Positions 49,581 to 59,000 of a DNA stretch of 64,000 nt are shown here, piece by piece. The stretch lies in assembly GCA_964626055.1 (NCBI GenBank), contig CAZVDF010000012.1:1-64000 (forward strand), given 5' to 3'. A program made the translations under genes and the position numbers. The first letter of the stretch is position 1. Every line of letters starts with the position of its first letter. The notes beneath the pieces were generated by a model. The model ran no database searches. It was not told where the DNA came from and saw only the letters and a list, made by a program, of their open reading frames with translations. This DNA is from JAFGSG01 sp964626055 (GTDB lineage Bacteria; Spirochaetota; UBA4802; JAFGDQ01).

Positions 49581-50690
49581 TTAAAATTTATCGTAAAATA
49601 TCTTTTCTTCTTTAATGCCTCCGGAAGTCAGTACTTTTATGCACGCGTTAATCATTCCCGGAGAGCCGCAGAGATAGCCTTCAAAGCCCGTCATATCCGG
49701 CAGAATTTTTTTTACTGTCTCGGTTATGAGTCCGCGCTCGCCGTTCCAGCCTGTGCCTTCGGGTTCGTTTGAGAGCGCGGGAATAAACTTAAAATCGGGC
49801 AGACTACTTTCCATCTTTTTAAGATATTCATAATAAAAAAGATCTTTCTGAGTGGCGGCACCGAAAAAATAATATGCTTTCCTTGTGCTTCCTTTTTCCT
49901 TCATGTCCGTCAGCATGCTCAGGATCGGGGCCATCCCGCTACCTCCGGCGATAAAAACAGCCGGCGCAGTATCGCCTGTTAAAATAAATTTCCCGTACGG
50001 GCCGGAGAAGCGGACTTCATTTCCTTCTTTCAGGTAATCAAACACCCATGTCGTGCAGATACCGTCCGGGACCTTCCGAATTACAAGGTTGATCGAATTT
50101 ATGTTTGAAGGAGAGGAAGAGACCGAATACGCCCGGATCACGCTTTCTCTTCCTTTATATTCCTCTGATTCAAGCTGAACATACTGGCCGGCCGTAAAGT
50201 CGATCTCCGCGGGTTCCTTAAGCTCAATTGTCAGTTCCAGTATATCGTGGGTAAGCGGTTTTTTTGACTTGAGGACGCCTTTAAAACGTTTTACCGAAAA
50301 GAGCTCATCCGGTATTACGATATTTATGTTTTCCCGGACTTTAACCTGGCAGGAAAGACGTATATTTTTTTTTACTTCTTCATCTGACAACGACGGCGCT
50401 TCAACCGGTCCGATCATTCCGGCGCCCGAAACAACCTGCACCTTGCAGAAAGCGCATGTACCCCTGCCTCCGCACGCGGACGGGATGAATATATTATTTT
50501 CGGCCAGAGTGGATAAAAGCGAATCCCCACCCCTGACATTAAGCTTTTTTTTGCTGTTGTTTATATCTATTGAGCATTCGCCGTAATTCAGTATCTTCTT
50601 TTCAGCCAGCAGAAGCAGCACTGAAAGAATAATGCCCATAAAGCAGATAAATCCCGCCGATATGATTATTTGTGTCCATGCGATAGTCAT
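49581..50690 (-). CDS. nqrF: Na+-translocating NADH:quinone reductase subunit F
   Basis: A 369-residue protein with one N-terminal membrane segment, a 2Fe-2S ferredoxin domain (ACGGRGTCAFCKVQV and RLSCQVKV cysteines, about residues 70-115), an FAD-binding barrel with RAYSVSSSP and an NADH-binding part (FIAGGSGMAPILSML, GYLCGSPGMINA). It accepts electrons from NADH and passes them into the Nqr pump. Its presence, rather than RnfB/RnfC, is what makes this an Nqr cluster. Confidence 0.93.
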   Translation of the reverse strand: MTIAWTQIIISAGFICFMGIILSVLLLLAEKKILNYGECSIDINNSKKKLNVRGGDSLLSTLAENNIFIPSACGGRGTCAFCKVQVVSGAGMIGPVEAPSLSDEEVKKNIRLSCQVKVRENINIVIPDELFSVKRFKGVLKSKKPLTHDILELTIELKEPAEIDFTAGQYVQLESEEYKGRESVIRAYSVSSSPSNINSINLVIRKVPDGICTTWVFDYLKEGNEVRFSGPYGKFILTGDTAPAVFIAGGSGMAPILSMLTDMKEKGSTRKAYYFFGAATQKDLFYYEYLKKMESSLPDFKFIPALSNEPEGTGWNGERGLITETVKKILPDMTGFEGYLCGSPGMINACIKVLTSGGIKEEKIFYDKF

Positions 50691-50708
50691 ATTATTTACT
50701 ATTTAAAA

Positions 50709-51314
50709 TCATATCTTTATCATTCCGGAAAACGCGACAAACGCAAGCGCCATGATGCCTATTGTTATCAGGGTAATTCCTGGCCCTGCGAGCCCGGGCG
50801 GCAGTTTGCTTTCATCGATCTTTTCGCGGATGCCCCCGATAAGCACGATAGCCAGGAACCAGCCGAATCCTCCCCCGAAACCGAACACCAGCGCCTGTAT
50901 AAAAGTGTACGGCTTGCTGAGCATGAATAGCGAAATGCCCAGAATAGCGCAGTTAACAGTTATCAGAGGAAGGAAAATCCCGAGCGCGTTATAAAGCTTT
51001 TCGGAGAAGCGTTCAATTACCATTTCCAGCAGCTGGACAATGCAGGCTATCATTACAATGAACGTTATAAGGCGGAGATACTCAATGTTTAACGGCACCA
51101 GTATATATTTATAAGCCAGAAAATTAAACGCGCTCGTTAACGCGGTAACAAAGGTTACTGCAGCGCCGAGGCCGATGCTCGTATCGATTTTATTCGATAC
51201 GCCTATAACCGAACACATGCCCAGGAACCTTGCGAGAAGCACGTTATTGGTCAGCGCTGAAGATATAAAAATCAGAAGGATTGAAACAAAGGAATTCATC
51301 CCGGAAATTTCCAT
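50709..51314 (-). CDS. nqrE: Na+-translocating NADH:quinone reductase subunit E
   Basis: A 201-residue membrane protein with six segments. The LTNNVLLARFLGMCSVIGVSNKIDTSIGLGAAVTFV start with its Cys and the NCAILGISLFM Cys are conserved and hold the inner-membrane iron centre in NqrD/E. The partner nqrD lies 3 bp upstream. Confidence 0.93.
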   Translation of the reverse strand: MEISGMNSFVSILLIFISSALTNNVLLARFLGMCSVIGVSNKIDTSIGLGAAVTFVTALTSAFNFLAYKYILVPLNIEYLRLITFIVMIACIVQLLEMVIERFSEKLYNALGIFLPLITVNCAILGISLFMLSKPYTFIQALVFGFGGGFGWFLAIVLIGGIREKIDESKLPPGLAGPGITLITIGIMALAFVAFSGMIKI

Positions 51315-51317
51315 TTT

Positions 51318-51926
51318 TTATCCCTCCTTTTTCATCTGGCGGCTGCGCGCGAACCACGTAATGACGCCCAGCATAAAAAAAGCGCCCGGCGCCATGACCA
51401 TAATCGTCCACTGATGCCACCATGCGTCCCTCGCAGGAAGAGGAATCCCCAGAATAGTGCCGAAGCCGAGCGGCTCCCTTACCAGAGCTATAATTATCAG
51501 TATCATCGAGTATCCGAGCCCTGAAGCTATTCCGTCTATTAAAGATATCAGCGGTTTCTGCCTGCTCGCGAATCCCTCGGCGCGTCCCATTATTATGCAA
51601 TTGGTTATGATCAGCCCCACATACGGGCCGATGAACCTGTGTATATCAGGGCTTACCGCTTTAATGAAGATATCGACCATCATTACATAGCAGGCAATTA
51701 TCAGCACCTGAACTATCATACGGATGCGTTTCGGTATATAATTTCTCATCGCGGAAATAGTAAGGCTGGAAAGCGCCGTGGTGAATGTGACTCCCAGGCA
51801 CATGAACAGCGTATTTGCCAGCAGGTTTGTGACTGCGAGCGAAGAACAGATGCCGAGCACCTGCATGAACACGGGGTTTTCACTGATAATATCCCTGATC
51901 ATTACTTTTCCGGGGGTATTTTCCAT
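51318..51926 (-). CDS. nqrD: Na+-translocating NADH:quinone reductase subunit D
   Basis: A 202-residue membrane protein, the twin of NqrE, with VLGICSSLAVTNLLANTLFMCLGVTF and YVGLIITNCIIMGRAEGFASR, both holding the conserved Cys. It starts 3 bp after nqrC. Confidence 0.93.
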   Translation of the reverse strand: MENTPGKVMIRDIISENPVFMQVLGICSSLAVTNLLANTLFMCLGVTFTTALSSLTISAMRNYIPKRIRMIVQVLIIACYVMMVDIFIKAVSPDIHRFIGPYVGLIITNCIIMGRAEGFASRQKPLISLIDGIASGLGYSMILIIIALVREPLGFGTILGIPLPARDAWWHQWTIMVMAPGAFFMLGVITWFARSRQMKKEG

Positions 51927-51929
51927 GTC

Positions 51930-52565
51930 TTATCTATCCTTCCTGTTCTCGTAGGATTTTTTAAACATTTCAAGTTCAGAATTGATCGCGTCCATCAGGG
52001 CAAGTGACGTCTGAGTGGCTCCCGTAATTGCATCGACCCTGTTCTTCGCGTTTACGTCCGGAGACTGGCCTATTATTATCCGTTTTTCTGCCGGTATTGC
52101 CCAGTTAAGGTTAAGAGATCTGAACTGATCTGTGAACCATTTCTCTTCTATCCTGGATCCGAGGCCGGGAGTTTCATGCTGTTCGAGGAATACAATATTT
52201 CGTATCTGGCCCAGATCGGAAGACATGACAAGTATACCTGTTATTCTGTCCCACAGTCCGAATCCGCTGAACACAAAACCGATATCTCCGTTTCCCCGGT
52301 TCAAGTACGTCTCAATTCTTCTTCCTTTGTACTCCAGCTCACGCGGTTTCAGCGCATACGCAACTGTCTTTTCATATTCTTCCGCGGTTGCCTCGCTGCC
52401 GATCTTAAGCAGAAAAGCCTCGGACAGAACTTTATTTTTGTGAAGAGCCTCGTTTTTCATTAAAAGCGGAAGCGTGGCATAATTGACCAAGGAAATCCCA
52501 AAGCCGAACACCATGCACAGGGAGAGTATAAATATCAGCGTATATGCCGGGGACTGCTTATTCAT
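51930..52565 (-). CDS. nqrC: Na+-translocating NADH:quinone reductase subunit C
   Basis: A 211-residue protein with one N-terminal membrane anchor and a periplasmic FMN-binding domain. The covalent-FMN motif appears as DAITGATQTS at about residue 180 (TGAT). It overlaps nqrB by 4 bp. It is shorter than typical NqrC (about 250) and nearer to RnfG in length. Confidence 0.88.
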   Translation of the reverse strand: MNKQSPAYTLIFILSLCMVFGFGISLVNYATLPLLMKNEALHKNKVLSEAFLLKIGSEATAEEYEKTVAYALKPRELEYKGRRIETYLNRGNGDIGFVFSGFGLWDRITGILVMSSDLGQIRNIVFLEQHETPGLGSRIEEKWFTDQFRSLNLNWAIPAEKRIIIGQSPDVNAKNRVDAITGATQTSLALMDAINSELEMFKKSYENRKDR

Positions 52566-53602
52566 TGATTTTCCGCCATTTTCCGTGTTTTATATCTTCT
52601 TATCCAGAGATCGAGAGACGGCGAGAATATATTGCCGAACAGTATTGCGAACCCGACCGCTCCTGCGAATACTGATTTATATCTGAAAAAAACAATTAAT
52701 GCGCCTATTAAAGAACCGTATACCCATTGCGATAATTTTTCTTTCGGCGCGCTCACCGGATCCGTTGCCATGAATACCGCTGCGTACAATAATGCGCCCG
52801 AGAAAAGCGTAAACGGAAGGGGAGGCACCTGCGATATGCCTGCGATATTGCGCAGGATCAGATTCAGGACAACTGCTCCTGCAATTGTTGACAGCATAAG
52901 CCGCCACTGGGCCGTCTTTGTAACCAGAAGGAAGACGCCCGCAAGTATTATGATAAAAGCGCTGACTTCGCCGATAGAACCCGCGGTAAGTATCTTCGCA
53001 TATCCCTGGAATGAGAACTGACCGCCGATATTTCCAAAGAAAAGACTGCTTATATCGGCTTCAAATCCGAAGTCCCTTCTGGAAAAGATAGGAGTAGCGG
53101 CCGATATGGCGTCCGCAACCTTTACCGACGACGCAGCGGCAAGGTCTGCAGCCTGCCCGGATGAAGAGTAAGCCCACTCGGCGAGTCCTCCGGGAAATCC
53201 GCTGAATGCGGGTACAAAACTGGAAGTCATTTCAACCGGAAAAGCCACATATATAAAAGTCCTTCCTACGATAGCCGGATTAAAAACATTTCTCCCGAAT
53301 CCGCCGAACACTTCCTTCCCGAATAGTATTGCCGTAACCGCGCCTGTAAACACTATCCAGAGCGGGATAGTCGGGGGCAGCGAAAGTGCAAAAATCACTG
53401 CAGTAACAAAACACGCATAGCTGATCTTCGATTTTCTTGCAGCAGTCATTATCCATTCGGTGATAAATGCAGCCAGGATGGAGACAGCAAGGATCGCGGA
53501 CACCCTCCAGCCGAAAAAATAAACCCCGGCAACCGCAACCGGCGCGAGCGCGAATATAACGCGCAGCATTATTTTTTGTTTGAGAAATTCCGGTCTTTTC
53601 AT
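52562..53602 (-). CDS. nqrB: Na+-translocating NADH:quinone reductase subunit B
   Basis: A 346-residue membrane protein. The ATG at 53602 is used; the open frame to 53644 is encoded by repeat M3. The FMN-threonine motif reads DAISAATPIF (AAT in place of the usual GAT), with FGRNVFNPAIVGRTFIY and FMATDPVSAPKEK as further family marks. Length lies between NqrB (~410) and RnfD (~350). It is the first gene of the cluster; nqrA, which normally precedes it, is absent from the window. Confidence 0.85.
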   Translation of the reverse strand: MKRPEFLKQKIMLRVIFALAPVAVAGVYFFGWRVSAILAVSILAAFITEWIMTAARKSKISYACFVTAVIFALSLPPTIPLWIVFTGAVTAILFGKEVFGGFGRNVFNPAIVGRTFIYVAFPVEMTSSFVPAFSGFPGGLAEWAYSSSGQAADLAAASSVKVADAISAATPIFSRRDFGFEADISSLFFGNIGGQFSFQGYAKILTAGSIGEVSAFIIILAGVFLLVTKTAQWRLMLSTIAGAVVLNLILRNIAGISQVPPLPFTLFSGALLYAAVFMATDPVSAPKEKLSQWVYGSLIGALIVFFRYKSVFAGAVGFAILFGNIFSPSLDLWIRRYKTRKMAENQ

Positions 53603-53630
53603 ATTTGTTTTTTTTGCGATATGTTTACAA

Positions 53631-53710
53631 AGAGTGCGCCCCAAAAACTATATTAATCAAAAGGCAATCAAAGGCAATATCAATTCATGATAGGTAATCG
53701 GACGCACTCT
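53631..53710. mobile_element. MITE-like element M3 (80 bp)
   Basis: Inverted ends AGAGTGCGCC (53631-53640) and CGGACGCACTCT (53699-53710). The interior has no ORF. It matches the ends of M1 and M2. The stop codon of the lipoprotein gene begins at its right edge. Confidence 0.65.
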
Positions 53711-54279
53711 CAGTCGCTCCTGCTTTTTTTTTCCTCTTCTTTTTTTACTTTTTCCATGACTTCTTTCATAATATCTTCATCGGACTGCATTTTCCTGAGA
53801 ATAACCCTGTATTTTATATCGAAGCTGGCGGGTTCATTAATATTCTCCGCAAATTTGAAATTCCATCTTTTCAGATCATCGACAATCAAGCTGTTGACTT
53901 CAGAAATAGGCGCGAGGATCTTCGGCCTGATTTTCATGATCCTGCCGGTGTTATAAAGCGATACTGTTAAAACTCCGTCGCAGGTTTCGTTTATTTTGTC
54001 ATACTCTTTGAGTTTTTCCAGGACAGTTTTATCGCCTTCTTTATCCTCAATTTTTGAAAGCTTTTCCTGAAATTTCATTTGAGAACTCTCGTACCGGTCC
54101 GACAGGATCAGTACCCTGAAGACTTCGGACGAGTCGGGATCAGGCTTAAAAAAATTCTCATACTTGCCTGCCGCACGGTCTTTAAACGACGTACTGCAGG
54201 ACGGCAGAAAAGACATTGATAATACCGAATTTATTATAAGAAATACTTTAAAAAAGCTTGTATTAATTACATGGTTCAT
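53710..54279 (-). CDS. Lipoprotein of unknown function (189 residues)
   Basis: The ATG at 54279 gives a lipoprotein signal peptide with lipobox FLPSC at about residue 28; a start at 54330 is less likely. The mature part is helical and charged, with SEVFRVLILSDRYESSQMKFQEKLSK, a GVLTVSLYNTGRIMKIRPKI strand pair and a Lys/Glu-rich C-terminal tail (EVMEKVKKEEEKKSRSD). I see no family. It has no clear partner; nqrB follows after repeat M3. Confidence 0.7.
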   Translation of the reverse strand: MNHVINTSFFKVFLIINSVLSMSFLPSCSTSFKDRAAGKYENFFKPDPDSSEVFRVLILSDRYESSQMKFQEKLSKIEDKEGDKTVLEKLKEYDKINETCDGVLTVSLYNTGRIMKIRPKILAPISEVNSLIVDDLKRWNFKFAENINEPASFDIKYRVILRKMQSDEDIMKEVMEKVKKEEEKKSRSD

Positions 54280-54405
54280 GATCTTGTCATCCCTGAAGCA
54301 GCGTAATTTTATTCCTGTGAAAAGGCCCAATTATTTTTAGAATGATATAATTATTAAATATAATTTCAACAATTTTTTATTTTAATCCGATAAGGAAGAT
54401 CCCGG

Positions 54406-55035
54406 ATGGAAAATTTTTTAAACGACTTAATTAATTTTTTACTGCCGCTAAACAACGCTTTTCTGTATATTTTTTTATTTTTAAGCTCGGTGATAGAAAA
54501 TCTTTTTCCGCCCATCCCGGGAGACACGATCACCGTTTTCGGAGCTTTTCTCGTAGGGATAGGGAGGCTGAACTTTTTCGGAGTTTACATATCAACAACG
54601 ATCGGAAGCGTCGCAGGATTCATGATCTTATTCCTCTTCGGAAAATATCTCGGCAAAAAATTCTTCCATGAAAAAAACTATAAACATTTCTCGATTGAAA
54701 AATTAGAGAAAACCGAAAGATGGTTTCAAAAATACGGAAGCTGGGTTATAATCGCCAACAGATTTTTACCTACCGTCAGATCAGTCATTTCACTTGCAGC
54801 CGGTATTTCGGAGCTCAATACTACGAAAGTATTGAGCTACTCCCTCATCAGCGCTTCGGCATGGAACCTGATATGGCTTTATACCGGATACCTTCTCGGC
54901 CACAGATGGCAGACAGTGAAAGATAAATTTTCGGATATCATTATGAAATACGATATTGTCGCCGGCATAATTATTCTTTTAGCGATAATAATTATTCTGA
55001 TATATAAAAAATTTATAAAGAAAAAGATTGACTGA
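54406..55035 (+). CDS. DedA family membrane protein
   Basis: A 209-residue inner-membrane protein with VTT/DedA motifs: FLSSVIENLFPPIPGDTI (ExxxPxPxE-like), GSVAGFMILFLFGKYLGK, FQKYGSWVIIANRFLPTVRSVISLAAGI (R-x-P-x-x-R) and SASAWNLIWLYTGYLLG. Members are lipid scramblases or undecaprenyl-phosphate flippases. It lies 63 bp upstream of the ArsR gene on the same strand. Confidence 0.92.
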   Translation: MENFLNDLINFLLPLNNAFLYIFLFLSSVIENLFPPIPGDTITVFGAFLVGIGRLNFFGVYISTTIGSVAGFMILFLFGKYLGKKFFHEKNYKHFSIEKLEKTERWFQKYGSWVIIANRFLPTVRSVISLAAGISELNTTKVLSYSLISASAWNLIWLYTGYLLGHRWQTVKDKFSDIIMKYDIVAGIIILLAIIIILIYKKFIKKKID

Positions 55036-55098
55036 ACTCATTATTTATTGTAATATAATAATATAACGATATATATTTCATGGAGAGAGATTTCCCTT

Positions 55099-55374
55099 TT
55101 GAACAGGTCATTAAATTTTAAACACGACAGCGAAGTACTGAAAGCTCTCGGCCACCCGGTGAGGCTGAAAATGGTCTGCGGACTGATCGACAGCTATGAA
55201 TGTAATGTGAATAAAATGGTTGAAGAACTAAAACTTCCTCAATCGACCGTTTCACAGCATCTCGCTATTTTAAAGAATAAAGGCATAATTGCTTTCCGCA
55301 AGGAAGGCGTTAAAGCGTGTTACAAGGTCGTGGATAAAAAAGTTCTGGAGATAATCGAGCTTTTAAAGAAATAA
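55099..55374 (+). CDS. ArsR/SmtB family transcriptional regulator
   Basis: A 91-residue winged-helix protein starting with TTG, with GGAGAGAG upstream. LKALGHPVRLKMVCGLIDSYECNVNKMVEELKLPQSTVSQHLAILKNKGIIAFRKEGVKACYKVVD holds the recognition helix. Cysteines at the alpha-3 position (YECNVN) and near the C-terminus (KACYK) could sense metalloid or redox state. It probably controls the downstream selenoprotein genes and possibly itself. Confidence 0.88.
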   Translation: MNRSLNFKHDSEVLKALGHPVRLKMVCGLIDSYECNVNKMVEELKLPQSTVSQHLAILKNKGIIAFRKEGVKACYKVVDKKVLEIIELLKK

Positions 55375-55433
55375 TTTTTTTTGCGTTAATATATCGTATT
55401 ATTATGATAATATAATATAAAACAACCGATGTA

Positions 55434-55464
55434 CTGAATGCCTTTCCACCGATGCGGCATTCAG
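55434..55464 (+). promoter_or_regulatory. Leader hairpin before the selenoprotein genes
   Basis: CTGAATGCC (55434-55442) and GGCATTCAG (55456-55464) form a perfect 9-bp stem with a 13-nt loop, 36 bp before the HesB-like start codon. It lacks a T-run, so is unlikely to terminate; it may protect the 5' end or be an operator (an 18-bp inverted repeat suits ArsR binding). Confidence 0.5.
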
Positions 55465-55500
55465 CGTGGAATAGACATTCGATAAAAAAAGGAGGCAGAT

Positions 55501-55803
55501 ATGCAGATCAGCATTACAGATGAAGCGAAGAACCAGATTAAAGGAATACTGGAGAATTCGAATTTTAAAGAGCCGGCACTGAGGGTAACGATCGCGGGAA
55601 TGGGCTGAGGAGGCCCCAGGCTGGGGCTGGCTCTGGATGAGTCAAAAGACACAAAAGACAATTTAATCGATGTCGACAGAATTAAAATACTTATTGGAGA
55701 AAACGTAATATCCCTAATGGGAGAAAGCACTCCTTTAAGCATAGAATATCACGATAATTCCTACGGGAAGGGTTTTATCGTCAACACCGGATTCGGATGT
55801 TAA
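55501..55803 (+). CDS. HesB/IscA-like selenoprotein (in-frame TGA read as selenocysteine)
   Basis: A 100-residue product in which TGA at 55606-55608 is codon 36. The start MQISITDEAKNQIKGIL with AAAAGGAGGCAG before it, and the sequence IAGMG-U-GGPRLGLALDE, are the hallmark of HesB-like selenoproteins, in which Cys or Sec occupies that place. The frame continues to TAA at 55801, ending NTGFGC. A hairpin GCCCC-AGGCT-GGGGC begins 4 nt after the TGA and suits a bacterial SECIS element. The function of the family is unknown; it is not proven to build Fe-S clusters. It precedes a second TGA-containing gene. Confidence 0.88.
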
Positions 55804-55820
55804 TATAAAGAGGTAAAATA

Positions 55821-55982
55821 ATGCGTTCATGGATTCTATTTATAGTTATCATTATCGGATGGATCATATTGAATAAATGGATTTTACCTAAACTCGGAAT
55901 TTCCACCTGAATGAGCCAGAGCTGCTCTCTGGATGAGAGGGAAAATAAAATCAAAAAAGATATAAAAAACGATGCTTTGTAA
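55821..55982 (+). CDS. Small membrane selenoprotein candidate (53 residues)
   Basis: AAAGAGGT precedes the ATG at 55821. The product has an N-terminal membrane helix (MRSWILFIVIIIGWIIL, residues 1-17), then NKWILPKLGIST-U-MSQSCSLDEREN and a charged tail. TGA (55908-55910) is codon 30. A perfect 6-bp hairpin CCAGAG-CTGCT-CTCTGG starts 5 nt after the TGA, as expected for a SECIS element. The frame stays open for 23 codons and ends TAA inside the loop of a strong terminator. A Sec followed by Cys five residues on suggests a redox or metal site facing one side of the membrane. I know no named family. Confidence 0.72.
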
Positions 55983-55998
55983 AAAGCATCCTTTTTAT
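55971..55998 (+). terminator. Rho-independent terminator of the arsR-selenoprotein operon
   Basis: GATGCTTT (55971-55978), loop GTAA, AAAGCATC (55983-55990), then CTTTTTATTT. The stop codon of the small selenoprotein gene lies in its loop. Confidence 0.88.
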
Positions 55999-56045
55999 TT
56001 ATCTTATATTCTATTCTAGCAGATATTCATCGATGATCTGAGCGA

Positions 56046-59000
56046 TTACCGCATAATTTTTCTGTCGACCCCGACAGTCTCCCTGCCGTGTCCTTCTATC
56101 ATTGCGTCTACTTTCAGGTCTTTTCCGAACCTGAGCACGTTCAGCATGAATATTTCGAGTTTGTTTACAACACCCGGAGGGAAAAGGTTGCCGTCTATCT
56201 CGATTGACATTACCGGGTAATTGCGCTCCCTTGCCCACGGCGTGTACAGGCCTTCTATGACCCTGCCTATCAGGCAGGCGAACGGAGATATATTGACAAT
56301 ACCCGAGTAACTGTCTTCCATGGCAGTAGCGGCTACTCCGCTTGAAATATTGATCTCCGAATAGAGCTCGTGGCTCGCAAAATGTTTCTCGCTGTTATCC
56401 ATTATATGATGCATGTGATGCGGCGATTCAGGTATCATTTTCGAAGCGCTCAATGCTTTCTTTACTTTTTTCTCAACGCTGTGTTTGTACATCTGCTCGA
56501 TATTCCAGTAAATCAGATCCTTGAATTCCTTCGAGAAAAGTTTTTTATACCACGGTATCAGCTTCAGTCTCTTTTTAAGATCGTACTCGCGAACGAAATC
56601 GCAGTAGTAAAACCATTCCGTGACGCCGGATACCTTGCCTATAATGCCGCGCCTGCTGAAGTGCTGAATGAGTTCGTCAACCGCGAAATCATCCCTGCGG
56701 ACATATATTTCGCCCACTATCAGAACCTTCGGTGATTCCGCAAGGGTCTTCTTCAGAGGGATCTTGGCAATTTCTGATGCAATTTCCCTGAGAGTGGGCA
56801 GCATCTTTGTGACATCCTTCTCTGCTACCGCGAGCATCCTGTGCCAGAGCGCATCGTACCTGTCCATAGCGGATACAGGATCGGCGGCGCATGTGCGAAG
56901 CGATGTCTCTATATCCTTCATAAAGTCCGCAATAATTGCTCCCCACCACAGACACTTTGTGAAAGTCGGACCGAGTTCCGTATACGAGTTGTCGGAATCC
57001 ATTGTGAAAACAACGACATTATCCAGGCGAAGATCTTTAAACAGGTTCTCATAGAACACAAAATACTGACCGGTTCTGCACGGCCCGGTTGTTGTGGGCA
57101 CGAACAGAAGATATATCTCATCTTTCCTGTATTTCGGCGAAGAGAAATACTTAAGAGCCTCGCCGAGAACGAGATGCGAAGGAAGGCACTCTTTGCCTGA
57201 TGCATGATTGCGCGCAAGCTGAAGCGTATGCACATCCGGGACGGGCATTGCCTCCGCGTTCACGTTAATAGAGTTGAGCGCGGCAGCTACTAGCTCTACC
57301 GACAGCCTTCCCATGTTCGCGAGCAGTAATTTAACCTGGGGATTATTGAATATCTCTATCCTCTCGTTGGTAATGACATTTTTTATATGAATTTTCTCTT
57401 TGCCGTTATTGATAAATCTGAGACCGTTATCGTATCTCTCGGCACTCTTCTCAAGAAACTTGCTCCTGTAGCCTTCAATAATGTCAAGGAAAGCCTCAAC
57501 GCGCGTATCTATGCCTGCGTCGGCTGAATGAGAGTCGAGTTCCAGGATAAGGAAAGGTTTTGTTCCCATTATCCATTTAAGGTAATGCAGCATGAATGAG
57601 TCCGGCGCGCATGAGAAATTGCTTATGTAGGTTACGTACACATTATCCTCATTCTTGAGCAGCATGGAGGATTTCATATCCATCTGTCCGTAATACCAGT
57701 ACATGTTCGGATAGATATCCATACCGGCAAAAGGCAGAATGTCGAACGGAATTACAGAATATCCTCTGGTTGTGAACTTCCTCGGGATGCTCATGTTTGC
57801 GTCCGACGTAAAAGCATTGTACGGCCTGCCGAGAACCGCTATCACGGGTCTTTTCGCTTCACGGGCTTCCGCGAGCGCTTTTTCTCCAAGCTCCGCCGCT
57901 TTTTTGAAATATTCATTCTGCTTTTCAAGCGCTACCTCGAAGGCCAGTCTTGCTTCCCTGGCGGAAAATCCGAGCTGTTCCCCGAGTTCAATAAAAGATT
58001 CCAGGGCTTTTTCGTTTCCGTATTTAAAGGTTACAACCGGTCTGAGGATTTTTTCATCCGGAATTTCAGGAAATGCTTTCTGAATATAATACGGAAGGCT
58101 CTGGGTTATGGGGCAGAAGCAGGCATGCGTATCTTCTTCAAAGCTTTCCATATCCCTGTAATGCGGGAGGAAGATATAATCCACGCCGTGATCGAAAATA
58201 TCCTGCACCGCTCCGTGGGCTATTTCCGCAGGGAAACAGTACGCGCTCTCCACCCGGGCGGTGCCTTCATGTGAAATATTTTTCGACAGGATAGTCTCAA
58301 TGCCGAGCGAATGGAAAAACCATGAATAGAACGGCCACATGGTATAGACGGAAAAGCAGTTCGGGATGCCTACGACAAAATCTTTCTTTCTGTTAAGCAT
58401 GGCCGGATCCGGCGTAAAATCTTTGAACATAAGTTCATTTCTTTTTTCAACATAATCGAAGATCTCGGCTTCGTTAAAGACTTTCTTCTTTCTTATATTC
58501 GCATATTTATTGCATCTGCCGCCGAACATGTATTTGTTATCGTTAACTTTTAATATGCGTATCGGGCAGAAATTCTCGCAAGCTTTACAGTTGAATTCGC
58601 TTTCATAAACAACATTGGTGTTTATAATTTTATCAATATCGTATTCCGATTTCGCTATTATACCGTCCGCAAATTTCTGCCTTACCAGCAATCCGACTCC
58701 GAAGCATCCCATAAGCTCCGGGTCCGGCGGTACAAGTATATTCTTGTTAAGAAGCATTGCAAAAGCAAGCGGCACCGCTTTGTTCTTCGCAACCCCGCCC
58801 TGGAGTACAATATGATTGCCTATAGTTCTGTTGCCGACTACCCTGTTCAGATAGTTCGAAACGATCGATGTTACAATACCCGCGGTGATGTCCTCGCGCG
58901 ATGCGCCCTGGTGAATAGCGTTCCGGATGTCGGAATTAATGAAGGCCGAACAGTGCTCGCCGAATTTGAGCGGGTCTTTGGCCTGTATGGCTATATCGCC

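Noticed and set aside
49581..53602. Cluster as a complete Rnf complex
   Set aside because: RnfB and RnfC are absent and an NqrF with ferredoxin, FAD and NADH domains is present.
53603..53644. N-terminal extension of nqrB to 53644
   Set aside because: Encoded by the end of MITE M3; the same MGRTL start arises from M2 at 2293, so it is a repeat artefact.
55501..55605. HesB-like gene as a pseudogene broken by TGA
   Set aside because: The TGA is at the known Sec position, a hairpin follows, and the frame continues with conserved residues to a normal stop.
55461..55742. Minus-strand ORF of 93 codons
   Set aside because: Overlaps the HesB-like selenoprotein gene, which has family motifs and a ribosome-binding site.
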